A stretch of DNA of 64,000 bases from an uncultured Pelagibacteraceae bacterium (GCA_902582345.1 CACHRU010000003.1:1-64000), one strand, 5' to 3'; positions 37,058 through 48,211 are shown, counted from the stretch's first letter. Numbers and translations: made by a program. The notes: generated from the letters alone by a model not told the origin.

Positions 37058-37582
37058 ATGCCGAATAAACGAATTTTTATATTCTTATTATCACTGTTTC
37101 TTATTTTGAATTCCTGTGGGATTTACAAAAAAGTTGATCAGCGTGAGATGCCTACAGGTGCGGTCGCAAAAGCGAAAAAAAATGTAGAGGAAGGCAGAGG
37201 CATATCTCTTAAAGGTTTGGCTGGCGGAAATAAAAAAACAACATTTCAATTCTCTACTTCAAATCCTCTATGGAGAGCTTCATTGGAGGTTTTAGATTTT
37301 ATTCCACTTTCAACGGTTGATTATGCAGGCGGCATGATAATTTCAGACTGGTATTTTGGGGAAGCTTCACAAAATGACTCCATTAAAGTAACTGTACGAT
37401 TTTTAAATAACGAAATAAGTTCTAACAGTTTAGATGTGATAGTTCATCAAAAAATATGTAAGACACAAATAAATTGTAAAATAAATAAAATAGACTCAAA
37501 AATTAAAGAGGAATTAAAAATTTCCATTTTAAAAAAAGCGGCATTAATTCAAAAACAAGATAAAAAGAAAAAAAAGAAATAG
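37058..37582 (+). CDS. DUF3576 lipoprotein
   Basis: A 174-residue predicted lipoprotein: signal [16 protein letters not shown] with lipobox LNSC. The body matches the DUF3576 pattern: [30 protein letters not shown] followed by [23 protein letters not shown]. The C-terminus is a poly-lysine tail. In alphaproteobacteria this family regularly precedes leuS and lptE, as here, suggesting an outer-membrane-related role, but function is unknown. It starts an operon ending with holA. Confidence 0.88.
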   Translation: MPNKRIFIFLLSLFLILNSCGIYKKVDQREMPTGAVAKAKKNVEEGRGISLKGLAGGNKKTTFQFSTSNPLWRASLEVLDFIPLSTVDYAGGMIISDWYFGEASQNDSIKVTVRFLNNEISSNSLDVIVHQKICKTQINCKINKIDSKIKEELKISILKKAALIQKQDKKKKKK

Positions 37583-37587
37583 ATAAA

Positions 37588-40113
37588 ATGGAAAGAGTGA
37601 ATTTTCATTTACTAGAAGAAAAATGGCAAAAAAATTGGAATAAAAAGAAACTCTATAATTCCAAATTTAAGAAGAATTTTTATTGCCTGGAAATGTTTCC
37701 TTATCCCTCAGGAAAAATACACATGGGTCACGTCAGAAATTATACAATTGGTGATGTGATAGCGAGATATAAATTTATGAAAAATTATAACGTACTTCAT
37801 CCAATGGGTTGGGATGCATTTGGACTACCTGCAGAAAATGCGGCTAAAGAAAATAAAATGAGTCCTAGTAACTGGACAAAGAAAAATATACAAGAAATGA
37901 AACGACAATTAAAAATGCTTGGTTTATCAATTGATTGGGAACTCGAAATTGCTACCTGCGATGAGAGTTACTATAAGCATCAACAAGAATTATTTATTGA
38001 CTTCTACAATGCAGGATTAGTTTCTAGAAAAGAAACCTACGTCAATTGGGATCCTGTGGAAAAAACAGTTTTGGCTAATGAACAAGTGATTAATGGAAGA
38101 GGTTGGAGGTCTAACGCCATTGTTGAAAGAAAAAAGCTTCATCAATGGTTCTTTAATATATCTAAATATTCGGAAGAACTATTAAATGACTTAGATAAAC
38201 TAAATACCTGGCCAAATAAAGTAAAATTAATGCAAAAAAATTGGATAGGTAAATCTGTTGGTTGTGAATTAAATTTTAGTATTTCTTCTTCAAAAAAAAA
38301 TGAAGTAATTAAAGTTTTTACAACTCGTCCAGATACCATTTTTGGTGCAACATTCCTTGCTTTGTCTGTAGATCATCCTATAGCAACAAAATTTCAAAAT
38401 AATAATGAGTTTAATGAATTCAAAAATAAATGTCTAAAAACAGGAACCACAGAAGAAGCTCTTGCTGAAGCTGATAAATTAGGATTTGATACAAAATTAA
38501 AAGCCCAACATCCTTTTATAAAAGACAAAGAAATACCAATTTATTTCGCCAACTTTGTTTTAATGGATTATGGTTTAGGAGCAATATTTGGATGCCCTGC
38601 TCATGATCAAAGAGATTTAGATTTTGCAAACAAATACAAAATTGAAGTTATAAAAGTTGTTGAAGACGGAAAAAAAATTCAAATTAATAAAACAGCATTT
38701 ACTGGTGACGGAAAAATTATTAATTCAGATATTTTAAATGGTCTTAGCACCACTGATGCAAAAAATAAGATAATTCAAGAAATCCAAACAAGGGGGATTG
38801 GTGAAAAAAAAATTAATTATAGACTTAAGGATTGGGGTATATCAAGACAAAGATATTGGGGCTGCCCAATACCAATGATCTACTTAGAAGACGGAACGGT
38901 CAAGCCTGTAGAGAAATCTGAACTTCCAGTAAAATTACCTGATAAAGTGAATTTTGAAGTAGATGGAAATCCTTTGGATAAGGATCCAAATTGGAAGCAT
39001 ACTACTGATAAAAAAACAGGTAAAAAAGCTATAAGAGAAACTGATACTTTAGATACTTTTGTCGACTCATCTTGGTACTACATGAGATTTTGCTCTCCAA
39101 AGTTTACAAAAGGACCATTCGACATTAAAGAGCTAAATAAATGGCTCCCTGTTAACCAATATATTGGAGGTATAGAGCATGCTATTTTACACTTGTTATA
39201 TTCACGTTTCTTTATGCGAGCTGTAAAATTATGTAATAAAGATATTAAAACTGTTGAGCCTTTCCAGGGTTTATTTACTCAAGGTATGGTTTGCCACGAA
39301 ACTTATAGAGATGAAAGCGGAATGTGGCTAAGTCCAGAAGAGGTTAAAAAAGAGGGAAATAAAATTATTAATCTTAAAAATAAAAATTCTAAAGTTATAA
39401 TTGGACCATCAGAAGCAATGTCTAAATCAAAAAAAAACGTGATTGATCCCGAAAGCATGATAAAAATTTATGGGGCAGATGCTATACGCTGGTTTATATT
39501 ATCTGATAGTCCACCTGAGAAAGATGTTCAATGGTCAAACCAGGGTGTGAATGCCTCTAACAAGTTTCTACAAAAAATATGGAACCTTAAAGAAATTATA
39601 TTAAGTAGGCGCGAAAATAAAATATCATCTGACGAAGAGGAAAAATTAGATTTCGAATTTAATAATTATATTTTAAAATTTGAAAATTTAATCGAAAATT
39701 TTCACTTAAATGTTGCTGTGGCAAATATTTATGAGATGTACAGGGTTCTTGCTAGCTATCAAAATAAAGAAGTAAGTAATAAAAAATTGAAAGACCATCT
39801 TACCAATTTTATGAAAATTCTTTTACCTTTTATTCCGCATTTGGCATCAGAATGTCTTGAAAAAATGAAAATAGAAGATTTTTCTGAGTGGCCAAATATT
39901 GACAAAAAATTTTCCACAAAGAAGACAGTCAAGGTTGCTCTTCAAATTAACGGTAAAACAAAAGATATAGAAGAAATGGACAGCAATTTAAGTGAAAAAG
40001 CAGCAATAGAATTAGGACAGAAAAATAGTAAGATAAGTAAAAATATTTCTGACAAAAAAATTTTCAAAACAATTTTTGTTAAAAATAAAGTTATTAATTT
40101 TTTGGTAAAATAA
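37588..40113 (+). CDS. leuS: Leucyl-tRNA synthetase
   Basis: A class I synthetase charging tRNA-Leu, 841 residues. The HIGH motif is [21 protein letters not shown] and the KMSKS motif is [14 protein letters not shown]. The CP1 editing domain (about 225-420) contains [15 protein letters not shown] and the Asp-bearing [10 protein letters not shown]. The C-terminal domain ends with [14 protein letters not shown]. It follows the DUF3576 gene by 5 nt and precedes lptE by 3 nt. Confidence 0.98.
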   Translation: MERVNFHLLEEKWQKNWNKKKLYNSKFKKNFYCLEMFPYPSGKIHMGHVRNYTIGDVIARYKFMKNYNVLHPMGWDAFGLPAENAAKENKMSPSNWTKKNIQEMKRQLKMLGLSIDWELEIATCDESYYKHQQELFIDFYNAGLVSRKETYVNWDPVEKTVLANEQVINGRGWRSNAIVERKKLHQWFFNISKYSEELLNDLDKLNTWPNKVKLMQKNWIGKSVGCELNFSISSSKKNEVIKVFTTRPDTIFGATFLALSVDHPIATKFQNNNEFNEFKNKCLKTGTTEEALAEADKLGFDTKLKAQHPFIKDKEIPIYFANFVLMDYGLGAIFGCPAHDQRDLDFANKYKIEVIKVVEDGKKIQINKTAFTGDGKIINSDILNGLSTTDAKNKIIQEIQTRGIGEKKINYRLKDWGISRQRYWGCPIPMIYLEDGTVKPVEKSELPVKLPDKVNFEVDGNPLDKDPNWKHTTDKKTGKKAIRETDTLDTFVDSSWYYMRFCSPKFTKGPFDIKELNKWLPVNQYIGGIEHAILHLLYSRFFMRAVKLCNKDIKTVEPFQGLFTQGMVCHETYRDESGMWLSPEEVKKEGNKIINLKNKNSKVIIGPSEAMSKSKKNVIDPESMIKIYGADAIRWFILSDSPPEKDVQWSNQGVNASNKFLQKIWNLKEIILSRRENKISSDEEEKLDFEFNNYILKFENLIENFHLNVAVANIYEMYRVLASYQNKEVSNKKLKDHLTNFMKILLPFIPHLASECLEKMKIEDFSEWPNIDKKFSTKKTVKVALQINGKTKDIEEMDSNLSEKAAIELGQKNSKISKNISDKKIFKTIFVKNKVINFLVK

Positions 40114-40116
40114 TTT

Positions 40117-40587
40117 ATGAAAAGAAAAATTTTTTTAATTTTTTTTAGTTTTATTTTAATCTCTAGTTGTGGATACAAAAATCTATACCTTGAAACGACA
40201 AAAAATTTCAAAATTAACAAAATATCAACGAGCGGGGAAAATAGAATTGGCTATGAGATCAAAAAATTTTTAAAATTAAATTCCTCTTTAAATTCAAGTA
40301 GTAATTACGATGTGACGTTAGATTTAAAAAAAATTAAGTCTATTAAAGAAAAAAATATATCCGGTAGAGTCACAAAATATAATTTAGAATTAAAGGTTTC
40401 AATGACATTAAATGACTTAAAAAACTTGAAAAAAATAAGTAAAAATTTTTCTCAAGCTGTTGATTACAGTGTGGAAAAAAATCACTCTGACACAAAAACG
40501 AATGAAAAGATTAGCACAAAAAATCTTACAGAACTTGTACGGTCGGATATACTAAATTTTATTATCCTATATAATGATCAAAAGTGA
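40117..40587 (+). CDS. lptE: LPS-assembly lipoprotein LptE
   Basis: LptE plugs the LptD barrel in the outer membrane for LPS insertion. The 156-residue protein has a signal peptide and lipobox (FFSFILISSCGYKNLY), and the typical weakly conserved body with short strands (YDVTLDLKKIKSIKEKNISGRVTKYNLELKVSMTL). Sequence similarity alone is weak; the leuS-lptE-holA order, conserved in proteobacteria, is the main support. The TGA overlaps the GTG start of holA. Confidence 0.88.
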   Translation: MKRKIFLIFFSFILISSCGYKNLYLETTKNFKINKISTSGENRIGYEIKKFLKLNSSLNSSSNYDVTLDLKKIKSIKEKNISGRVTKYNLELKVSMTLNDLKNLKKISKNFSQAVDYSVEKNHSDTKTNEKISTKNLTELVRSDILNFIILYNDQK

Positions 40588-41588
40588 TTACTAAAAGTTA
40601 TATTATTGAAAAATCCTTTGACGAATTAAATAAATTTAAATTAATTTTATTCTACGGAGAAAATGAAGGTTTAAAAAAAAACTTTAGGGATTTAATCAGG
40701 ATTAATTATAAAAATGCTGAAATATTTAATTTATTTCAAGACGAGATCATAAAAGATGAAGAAAAATTATTTAATAATTTGCATAATTCATCTCTTTTTT
40801 ACTCAAAGAAGATATTCTTAATTCAAGAGGCGTCAGATAAAATTTGTGAAATTATGTTAAAAATTTTAGATCAAAATTTTTCAGATGCTAAAATTTTTAT
40901 TTTTTCTAATAATTTAGACAAAAAATCCAAGCTAAGAAGTTTATTTGAAAAGGAGAAAGCGTTAGTTGTAGTGCCTTGTTATGCTGATAATTTTCAAACT
41001 TTAAACTACTACATTAAAAATAAACTAAGAAATTTAAATGGACTAACACCTGAGATTATAAATCTAATAATTGAAAATTCTTCTGGAAAACGTGAAATAG
41101 TTGATAATGAAATAAAAAAAATAACTACATTTTTTGAAAATAAAAAAATTTCATCTGAGGAATTAAATCAATTACTCAACATAAAGTACGATAATGTTTT
41201 TGAAGATTTAAGAGATGCCATTTTTAATGGAAATTTAACTAAATTAAATAAATTAATTTCAGAAACTCAATTCCTTAATGAGGACAATTTTTATTACTTA
41301 AACCAAATATACTTGAGAATTAACAAACTTATCGAAGTTCATGAGATAGATAAGAAAGTTAAAAATTTAGAAAAATCAGTTGAAATGCTCAAACCTAAAA
41401 TTTTTTGGAAAGACAAAAACCAATTTATTCAACAAGCTCGAAAAGTGAATTTATCATTATTAAAAAATATTATAATTGAAATTAGCGATACAGAAATTTT
41501 AATGAAAAAAAATTCCTATATTAGAAGTGATTTACTATTAAAAAAATTAATTATTTCTATAGGCGCTAAAATATCTAGTCACGCTTGA
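40584..41588 (+). CDS. holA: DNA polymerase III delta subunit
   Basis: HolA opens the beta clamp within the clamp-loader complex. The 334-residue protein has the family outline: FKLILFYGENEGLKKNFRDLI near the N-terminus (a non-ATP-binding RecA-like fold), YYIKNKLRNLNGLTPEIINLIIENSSGKREIVDNEIKKI, then a C-terminal helical collar. Divergence is high, so context (leuS-lptE-holA) adds weight. Start is GTG in a GTGA overlap with lptE. The 3' end overlaps convergent parB by 14 nt. Confidence 0.9.
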   Translation: MITKSYIIEKSFDELNKFKLILFYGENEGLKKNFRDLIRINYKNAEIFNLFQDEIIKDEEKLFNNLHNSSLFYSKKIFLIQEASDKICEIMLKILDQNFSDAKIFIFSNNLDKKSKLRSLFEKEKALVVVPCYADNFQTLNYYIKNKLRNLNGLTPEIINLIIENSSGKREIVDNEIKKITTFFENKKISSEELNQLLNIKYDNVFEDLRDAIFNGNLTKLNKLISETQFLNEDNFYYLNQIYLRINKLIEVHEIDKKVKNLEKSVEMLKPKIFWKDKNQFIQQARKVNLSLLKNIIIEISDTEILMKKNSYIRSDLLLKKLIISIGAKISSHA

Positions 41589-42426
41589 GTAATTTTGATA
41601 CAGCATCGAATTGATCTAAATTTTTGTATTCGATTATAATTTTACCAGAATTATTTTTTTTATTAGAGATTGAAACTTTCAAACCAAGCTTATTTTCGAT
41701 CTCATTTTGCTCTTGTATAATATTAGAGTCTTGAGGTGTTAATGATCTGTTTTTTGTTTTTTTTTGTTTAACCAAATTTTCTACTGTTCTTGCGCTCATT
41801 CTTTTTTTTAATATTTCTTCAGCAATACTCGATGCGTTAGGCATACCAACTAAAGGACGGGCCTGACCAGCTGAAATCATACCCTCCTCAATTAAACCTA
41901 TTACGTCAGCTGGTAAAGTTAACAATCTTAAAGTATTACTTATATGACTTCTGCTTTTAGACATCATGTTGGCTATCTTGTCTTGATCGTAACCAAATTC
42001 TTTTGTGAGCCTGTTGTAAGCTTTAGCTTCTTCAACTGCATTTAAGTTTTCTCTTTGTATATTTTCGACTATTGCAATTTCTAACGTTTGGTTGTCGCTT
42101 AAAGTTAGAATTACCACTGGAACTTTATGCAACCCAGCTTTCTGAGCAGCAAGCCAACGTCTTTCTCCTGCAACTATTTCATATTTACCGGGATCTCCTT
42201 TGTCCTCTCTAACGGCTATGGGCTGAATAACACCACTTTGTTTTATCGACTTTGCCAATTCATTTAATTTTTCTTCATCAAAATTAGTTCTAGGTTGATA
42301 TTTATTTCTATTAAGTTCACCTATAGACAAAAATTTTTGGTTACTAATGTTCTCAGAATTTATATCAACCTTTTTTATATCACCAAATAAAGCTGAAAGA
42401 CCTTTACCTAAACCACGTTTATTCAT
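41575..42426 (-). CDS. parB: Chromosome-partitioning protein ParB
   Basis: ParB binds parS, spreads as a CTP-dependent clamp and partners with ParA to segregate the origin. The 283-residue protein starts MNKRGLGKGLSALFGD, typical of chromosomal ParB. The N-terminal CTPase domain contains YEIVAGERRWLAAQKAGLHKVPV and IVENIQRENLNAVEEA; the helix-turn-helix is MMSKSRSHISNTLRLLTLP; a short C-terminal dimerisation domain follows. It overlaps parA by 4 nt. Two parS-like sites lie about 1 kb upstream within rsmG. Confidence 0.97.
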   Translation of the reverse strand: MNKRGLGKGLSALFGDIKKVDINSENISNQKFLSIGELNRNKYQPRTNFDEEKLNELAKSIKQSGVIQPIAVREDKGDPGKYEIVAGERRWLAAQKAGLHKVPVVILTLSDNQTLEIAIVENIQRENLNAVEEAKAYNRLTKEFGYDQDKIANMMSKSRSHISNTLRLLTLPADVIGLIEEGMISAGQARPLVGMPNASSIAEEILKKRMSARTVENLVKQKKTKNRSLTPQDSNIIQEQNEIENKLGLKVSISNKKNNSGKIIIEYKNLDQFDAVSKLLKRD

Positions 42427-43235
42427 GCCGCGCTCCCAATGTTTTCAGATTTTTGATTTAAAAATTCATCAGCTAGTGAAATATAAGATTTACTGCCAGA
42501 GCAGTTTTTATCATAAATTACGCATGGCATTCCATGTGAGGGAGCTTCTGATAATCTTACGTTTCTTGGAATTACAGAGTCGTACACTTTGTCTTTAAAA
42601 AAAGATCTTGCCTCTTTATCTACCTGACTAGATAATTTATTTCTTTTATCGAACATTGTTAGAAGTATGCCTCTGATCGATAAATTCGGATTAAGATTTA
42701 TTTTGATTCTATCAATGGTTTTAACAAGCTGAGTAATTCCTTCTAGGGCAAAAAATTCTGTTTGTAATGGAACCAAAATTTCATTTGCCGCCACTAAAGA
42801 CATTATCGTAAGCAAGCTTAATGACGGAGGACAATCAATAAAAATAATATCATAATTTTTTATGTCGTTAAGATTATTAGTTAAAATCTCTTTCAACAGG
42901 TATGCTCTATTTGTGTCATTCGCTGTTTCAACTTCTAAACCAGATAAATTAACATTAGACCCAATCAAATCTAGACCGCTTATAGCTGAGGAGTTTATGC
43001 ATTGAGAAAGTTTACGTTTGCCAATCAAAATATTATAAATATTACTAGCTTCATCGTTGTTGGATTTGCCAAGACCAGTTGTAGCATTTCCTTGAGGGTC
43101 CAAATCAATTACTAATATGTTTTTGCCTTTTTGAGCTAATGCAGCTGCCAGATTAATCACGGTAGTTGTTTTCCCTACTCCACCTTTTTGATTAATAACT
43201 GATATAATTTTTTTACTCACATTAATAAGCTTCAA
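42423..43235 (-). CDS. parA: Chromosome-partitioning ATPase ParA (Soj)
   Basis: A Walker-type ATPase that drives ParB-parS movement. The deviant Walker A is VINQKGGVGKTTTVINLAAALA, with IDLDPQGNATTGLG and DIIFIDCPPSLSLLT as the further signatures. At 270 residues it is a small chromosomal ParA lacking an N-terminal DNA-binding extension. It overlaps rsmG by 14 nt and parB by 4 nt in the mnmG-rsmG-parA-parB operon, as in most alphaproteobacteria. Confidence 0.98.
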   Translation of the reverse strand: MKLINVSKKIISVINQKGGVGKTTTVINLAAALAQKGKNILVIDLDPQGNATTGLGKSNNDEASNIYNILIGKRKLSQCINSSAISGLDLIGSNVNLSGLEVETANDTNRAYLLKEILTNNLNDIKNYDIIFIDCPPSLSLLTIMSLVAANEILVPLQTEFFALEGITQLVKTIDRIKINLNPNLSIRGILLTMFDKRNKLSSQVDKEARSFFKDKVYDSVIPRNVRLSEAPSHGMPCVIYDKNCSGSKSYISLADEFLNQKSENIGSAA

Positions 43236-43845
43236 TTATAAGTATTTTTGAACTTTTCTCAGTCACGCTATCATTTAGCTTATACTTAAAAGTAAAGTTC
43301 ATTAAAGCTTTATTTACCTCTGCCTGTGCATCTTTTCCTTTTAAAATGATTATTTTATGCGGTTTTTTACAATTTTCACGTGAAATTTTCAAAATTTCCT
43401 CTAATTTGCGGAATGCTCTACAGACAATAATATCAGAATTGATTTTATTTGACCTTAAATCTCCCTCGATTACCTTACATTGATTTATTTTAAGCTTTTT
43501 TATAGTTTTTCTTAAAAAATCACACTTTACGCTGGATTTTTCATACAATTTCACGTGAAAAGATTTGCTCTTATTTGCTATAGCTAAAATTAAACCTGGA
43601 AATCCTCCACCTGTGCCGAGATCCGATAAAGAACTACCTTCCTTAAATTTAAAAAAAGCCAATAACTGTGCGGAGTCTAGCACGTGTCTATGCAATATGC
43701 TTTTTTCGGTTGATTTTGATATCAAATTATATTTTTTGTTAAAATACAAAAGTTCTCGACAAAATTTACTTATCTTATCGATATCATTTACACTGAAATT
43801 ATAAGTATTTTTTAATTTATCGCTTATATATTCATTTGATATCAA
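43222..43845 (-). CDS. rsmG: 16S rRNA m7G527 methyltransferase RsmG (GidB)
   Basis: RsmG methylates G527 of 16S rRNA with SAM. Signatures are [31 protein letters not shown] and [19 protein letters not shown] (SAM-binding GxGxGFPG), then [15 protein letters not shown]. The 207-residue length is normal. The gene body contains two perfect TTTCACGTGAAA palindromes that fall in different reading frames. It overlaps both mnmG (4 nt) and parA (14 nt). Confidence 0.97.
   Translation of the reverse strand: MISNEYISDKLKNTYNFSVNDIDKISKFCRELLYFNKKYNLISKSTEKSILHRHVLDSAQLLAFFKFKEGSSLSDLGTGGGFPGLILAIANKSKSFHVKLYEKSSVKCDFLRKTIKKLKINQCKVIEGDLRSNKINSDIIVCRAFRKLEEILKISRENCKKPHKIIILKGKDAQAEVNKALMNFTFKYKLNDSVTEKSSKILIIEAY
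43374..43385. promoter_or_regulatory. parS: parS-like centromere site 1
   Basis: The perfect palindrome TTTCACGTGAAA is the core of the bacterial parS consensus TGTTTCACGTGAAACA. It lies within rsmG, about 140 bp before parA. Here it is read in the frame that gives Ile-Ser-Arg-Glu. Confidence 0.85.
43549..43560. promoter_or_regulatory. parS: parS-like centromere site 2
   Basis: A second TTTCACGTGAAA palindrome, 175 bp from the first and also in rsmG. Here the reading frame gives Phe-His-Val-Lys, a different frame from site 1, so the repeated 12-mer is conserved at DNA level and not because of a shared peptide. Confidence 0.85.
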
Positions 43846-45710
43846 GCTGTGGCCTTGAATTTTGACCTTTTAATATGACCCAATAACAATATAGCAGCAG
43901 CCGGGGTAAAACCATCAATTCTTAAAGCTTGGCCCAACGTTTTAGGCTTGATTGTTTTAAGTTTTGATTTTATTTCATTTGATAAACCACTTAAACTATC
44001 AAAGTCTATTGAATCTGGTATACGTATCTTTTCATCTTTTTTAAAAGCTTGAATATCATGAGACTGCCTTTTCAGGTATCCAGCATAGTGAGCATCAATT
44101 TCAACTTGATTATCAATAGACTGTCCATTTTGGGTTATTTCAGGCCAAATCGATCTAATTTGTTTTATGGTCACACTACGCTGACCTAAAATATTAAATG
44201 CACTTCTTCTTACTCCATCTTTTGAAATTTTAATTGAGAATTTTTCAGCTGAGTTAGGTGTTAAGGTTCTAGATTTTAAATCGTCTATAACTTGAACTAA
44301 TTTTTTTTGTTTATCAAAAAATAAATTTGTTCTTTCCGTTTGAACAATATTTTTTTTTATGCCTATAGGAGTAAGTCTCTGATCAGCGTTATCAGCTCTA
44401 AGGGTTAATCTATACTCTGCTCTGGAGGTAAACATTCTATAAGGTTCTGTAACTCCTTTTGTGATCAAATCATCTATCATCACACCAATATAAGAGTCCG
44501 ATCTATCTAAAATAAATTCGTCTTTCCCAAAAACTTTTAATGCAGCATTAATTCCAGCGATAAGACCTTGTGCTGCAGCTTCTTCATATCCGGTCGTTCC
44601 ATTAATTTGTCCTGCTAAAAAAAGTGACTTAATTTTTTTTGTCTCTAAAGTGGCATTTAACTCTCTAGGATCAACGTAATCATACTCTATAGCGTATCCT
44701 GCTCTTTTCATCTTTACTGACTCTAAACCCTTGATTTTAGCCAATATTTTGAGCTGTATCTCTTCAGGTAGGGAAGTTGATATACCATTTGGGTAAACAG
44801 TGTTGTCCTTTAATCCTTCTGGTTCAAGAAATATTTGATGCTTATGTTTTTCTTTAAATTTAACAATCTTATCTTCGATTGAAGGACAGTATCTTGGACC
44901 AACTCCCTTTATGCTTCCTGAATACATCGCGCTTCTTTTAATGTTATCACTTATGATCTTATGAACTTTATCGTTAGTATAAGTCATTCCACATGAAATC
45001 TGCTTATTTTTTAATTTAGTTGTTAAGAATGAAAAGAAAAAGGGATCTTCATCTGCTGGCTGCATTTCTAAATCATCGTAATTTATTGTTGATCCATCTA
45101 GTCTTGGAGGTGTACCTGTCTTAAGTCTACCAATTTTCATTTTAAATTTTGATAATTGTTCACTTAATCCAGTGGATGGTTTCTCGTCATATCGACCTGC
45201 AGGGATTTGTGTCTCACCGATGTGTATTAATCCGTTTAGGAAAGTCCCAGTTGTAAGAATTAATTCTTTACATCTTATCTCTTTTCCACTTTGACATATA
45301 AATCCAATGATATGACTCTTCTTAAATAAAAATTTAACAACTGGATCAGCTTTTATTGTCAAATTTCTATAATTAAGTAAAATTTTCTGCATATACTTTT
45401 TATAGAGAGCTCTATCTGATTGAGTTCTAGGTCCTCTTACTGCTGGTCCTCTACTTCTATTCAATAATCTGAACTGAATGCCAGATTTGTCAGCTACAAT
45501 ACCCATCACTCCGTCTAATGCATCTATCTCTCTCACAAGGTGACCTTTACCCAGTCCTCCTATCGCTGGATTACAAGACATTTCACCTATAGTTTCAATT
45601 TTATGAGTAAAAAGTGCAGTATTTACGCCCATTCTAGCTGACGCTGCAGCAGCCTCGCATCCTGCGTGTCCACCACCTATAACTACTACATCATAGCTTT
45701 CTTTAGTCAT
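43842..45710 (-). CDS. mnmG: tRNA uridine-5-carboxymethylaminomethyl modification enzyme MnmG (GidA)
   Basis: MnmG, an FAD enzyme, works with MnmE to install cmnm5U at wobble U34. The 622-residue protein begins [23 protein letters not shown] (FAD Rossmann) and has [53 protein letters not shown] and the C-terminal helical domain ending in [21 protein letters not shown]. It is 42 bp downstream of mnmE and overlaps rsmG by 4 nt. Its position near the predicted origin is typical. Confidence 0.99.
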   Translation of the reverse strand: MTKESYDVVVIGGGHAGCEAAAASARMGVNTALFTHKIETIGEMSCNPAIGGLGKGHLVREIDALDGVMGIVADKSGIQFRLLNRSRGPAVRGPRTQSDRALYKKYMQKILLNYRNLTIKADPVVKFLFKKSHIIGFICQSGKEIRCKELILTTGTFLNGLIHIGETQIPAGRYDEKPSTGLSEQLSKFKMKIGRLKTGTPPRLDGSTINYDDLEMQPADEDPFFFSFLTTKLKNKQISCGMTYTNDKVHKIISDNIKRSAMYSGSIKGVGPRYCPSIEDKIVKFKEKHKHQIFLEPEGLKDNTVYPNGISTSLPEEIQLKILAKIKGLESVKMKRAGYAIEYDYVDPRELNATLETKKIKSLFLAGQINGTTGYEEAAAQGLIAGINAALKVFGKDEFILDRSDSYIGVMIDDLITKGVTEPYRMFTSRAEYRLTLRADNADQRLTPIGIKKNIVQTERTNLFFDKQKKLVQVIDDLKSRTLTPNSAEKFSIKISKDGVRRSAFNILGQRSVTIKQIRSIWPEITQNGQSIDNQVEIDAHYAGYLKRQSHDIQAFKKDEKIRIPDSIDFDSLSGLSNEIKSKLKTIKPKTLGQALRIDGFTPAAAILLLGHIKRSKFKATA

Positions 45711-45752
45711 GTGGTAAATGTAACGCTCTAAATTAATAATACAAGAGCTATT

Positions 45753-47081
45753 TTATTTGCCTATACAGAAGTCCTTAAATATAGATCCGAGTATTTCTTC
45801 TACATCTACCTTGCCAACTATACTACCAAGGTGTCGTGTAGCCATTCTTAGGTCCTCAGCAGCTAATTCTAAGTCTTTGTTTTGATCTTTCTTTAGAAAC
45901 TTATCTATCTCTTTCAAACACTCATTTAGCTTTACTCTATGTCTCTCTCTTGTAATTAAAGCACTGTTATTTGATGAAAATTTTTTATTAAGTTTTTGTT
46001 TGATTAAATTTATTAACTTATCAATATTTTTATTATCTTTTACAGAAGCTAGTACTGCATCTACATCAAATTTATGATTTTCTTTAGCTTGAACATCAGA
46101 TTTATTTAGCAAAACTATTGAATCTTTATTAATCATAGACCTTATTTTTTCACTAATTTTTTTGTTTGAATTATCAACTACTACAATATTTAAATCGGCT
46201 TCTTTAAATTTATTTAACGCTAATGATATTCCCTTTTTTTCAACATCATTTTTTGCTTCTCTGATCCCAGCTGTATCTGCAAGAATAACTGGATAACCAT
46301 CTAAATTTAGATACGTCTCAATGACATCCCTAGTTGTTCCAGCTTCATCAGACACTATGGCTGCATCTCTCTTTGATAATAAATTTAATAAAGAAGATTT
46401 CCCAACATTTGTTTCTCCAATAATTGATACTCTAAATCCATCCCTGATTTTTTCACCTACTTTGTTATCATTAATAATTTTACTTATGTCACTATATATT
46501 GATTTAATTGTTTTATGAGCATCTTTTAAAACATTTTCAGGAAGATCGTCTTCAGCAAAATCAATTTTAGCTTCGATAAAAGAGAGGGATTTTATTAATT
46601 TAGATCTTAAATCATCGTAGTATTTGGAAGCATGACCATTTACTATATTTACCGCTTGCTTTCTTTGTAGTTCAGTTTCAGAATGTATTAAATCTCCAAT
46701 ACTCTCTGCTTTTAAAAGATCAATTTTATTATTATGAAAAGCTATTTTTGTGAATTCTCCTGGTTCAGCCATTCTGCAGTTTTTTTGATTTGATAATACT
46801 TTAAGAAAATAACTTATAATTGCGTTACTTCCGTGAACATGAAATTCTGCTAAATCATCACCAGTAAAACTATTTGGCTTTGGAAACCATAAAATTAAAG
46901 CTTCTGGATCAATAATAGTATCATTACTTGGGTCAAAGAATTTACAAAGATTTATCTCATTTTCTTTGATCTTTTTTTCTTTGGAAATCAGTTTGCAAAT
47001 ACTTAAAGTATCAGGGCCTGACATTCTTATAATAGCTATACCACATGGACCTCTACCAGAAGACAAAGCAAAAATATTCAT
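45753..47081 (-). CDS. mnmE: tRNA modification GTPase MnmE (TrmE)
   Basis: MnmE is the folate-binding GTPase partner of MnmG. The 442-residue protein has the N-terminal domain (ALSSGRGPCGIAIIRMSG, FHVHGSNAIISYFL), then an inserted G domain (about 215-370) with GETNVGKSSLLNLL, DTAGIREA and NKSD, and ends with the invariant FCIGK whose Cys is family-wide. It overlaps the UbiH-like gene by one base. The rho gene often found on this side of mnmE is not present. Confidence 0.98.
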   Translation of the reverse strand: MNIFALSSGRGPCGIAIIRMSGPDTLSICKLISKEKKIKENEINLCKFFDPSNDTIIDPEALILWFPKPNSFTGDDLAEFHVHGSNAIISYFLKVLSNQKNCRMAEPGEFTKIAFHNNKIDLLKAESIGDLIHSETELQRKQAVNIVNGHASKYYDDLRSKLIKSLSFIEAKIDFAEDDLPENVLKDAHKTIKSIYSDISKIINDNKVGEKIRDGFRVSIIGETNVGKSSLLNLLSKRDAAIVSDEAGTTRDVIETYLNLDGYPVILADTAGIREAKNDVEKKGISLALNKFKEADLNIVVVDNSNKKISEKIRSMINKDSIVLLNKSDVQAKENHKFDVDAVLASVKDNKNIDKLINLIKQKLNKKFSSNNSALITRERHRVKLNECLKEIDKFLKKDQNKDLELAAEDLRMATRHLGSIVGKVDVEEILGSIFKDFCIGK

Positions 47082-48211
47082 TATTCTAAACCTAAGTTTG
47101 CAACTCTTTTAGTTATCTTTTTTAATAATTTTGATTTGGAAAAATTGTTTAAAATATTCTCTTTAATTGGATCAAGATATTTATTGCTCATAAAAAATTT
47201 TCTAGTTGTATCAATACCTAGTCCCATTAGTAAATTTTCTGGCTTCCTACTATCTGATAAATCTTTTGGAATGTTTGAATCTTTTATAGAAAGACCCAAC
47301 TTAAGATTGTAAGTAATAAGTTCATCTAATTTTTCAATATCTCTTAGAATTAAATTAAATCCTTGTCCTGCCAAAGGGTGAACAACATGCAGACCATCTC
47401 CTAAAATTATTATATTTTTTTTATAATAGTTTTTTTTTAACGACAACTTTAAAGGATAACTTTGTATCTTTCCTAAAGTTAATTTATTTTTTTTTATTAA
47501 ATTTAAAAGTTTATTTTTTAAATATTTTGAAATATTTTTTTTATTTTTTATAAAATATCTATCTTCAATGCTCCATACTACAGAGAATTTTTTTTTGTTA
47601 TAAGGCAGAATTGCAAGCGGTCCCTCTTTTAAAAAAAACTGCTGTGCTCCAAGATCTTTAATCTGATGTTTTACAGAGCAAGTTATGGAATGCTCTTTGT
47701 AATTTTTTTGAATTTCCCTGTTACCGTTTATCTTTTGATAAATTGGAGAATTAGAGCCTAAGCATAAAAATATTAAATCATAAGATTTTGAAGAAGAACT
47801 AGTTGAAACTTTATTTGCCGCTAAATCAATTGATTTTATTGTTTTTTTATGAACTTTAATTTTAGTTTTTTTCAATAATCTAAATAGATGTTTTTTCGTA
47901 ACTCTGTTTTCAAAAAAGAACATTAAGTTTTTATTTTCATCAAAATTTAAAAAATTTTTTAGTTGGTTATTATTATCGAAAAAGAGATTAATTTTTTTTA
48001 CTGGGTAAAATAATTTAGAGTTAATATTTTTTATCTTAGATTTTAAATAATACATATTTTTCTCAGATATTGCTGTAACCCTTAAATCTTTGATTTTAGA
48101 AGTGGTATTTTCAACTATTAAATCTATATCTAATCCTTTCTCACTTAAAACAAGTGCAGATATGAGACCAGTTAAACCCCCTCCAACAATGCATATTTTA
48201 TGTTTTTTCAT
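47081..48211 (-). CDS. UbiH/COQ6-family FAD monooxygenase
   Basis: A 376-residue flavoprotein hydroxylase of the family that hydroxylates the ubiquinone ring. It shows the N-terminal dinucleotide fold CIVGGGLTGLISALVLSEKGLDIDL and the second FAD motif IILGDGLHVVHPLAGQGFNLILRDIEKLDELI. Which ring position it modifies cannot be told; alphaproteobacteria differ in which of these homologues (UbiH, UbiF, UbiL/UbiM-like) they keep. It is divergent from ftsK by 33 bp and leads the run into mnmE. Confidence 0.88.
   Translation of the reverse strand: MKKHKICIVGGGLTGLISALVLSEKGLDIDLIVENTTSKIKDLRVTAISEKNMYYLKSKIKNINSKLFYPVKKINLFFDNNNQLKNFLNFDENKNLMFFFENRVTKKHLFRLLKKTKIKVHKKTIKSIDLAANKVSTSSSSKSYDLIFLCLGSNSPIYQKINGNREIQKNYKEHSITCSVKHQIKDLGAQQFFLKEGPLAILPYNKKKFSVVWSIEDRYFIKNKKNISKYLKNKLLNLIKKNKLTLGKIQSYPLKLSLKKNYYKKNIIILGDGLHVVHPLAGQGFNLILRDIEKLDELITYNLKLGLSIKDSNIPKDLSDSRKPENLLMGLGIDTTRKFFMSNKYLDPIKENILNNFSKSKLLKKITKRVANLGLE

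Noticed and set aside
43679-43690. Third CACGTG in rsmG as an additional parS site
   Set aside because: The flanks (TAGCACGTGTCT) do not match parS, and the hexamer is explained by the conserved RsmG peptide RHVLDS.
45711-45752. Possible terminator between mnmE and mnmG (GCTCT...AGAGC)
   Set aside because: Only a 5-bp stem with a long AT loop and no clean U tract.
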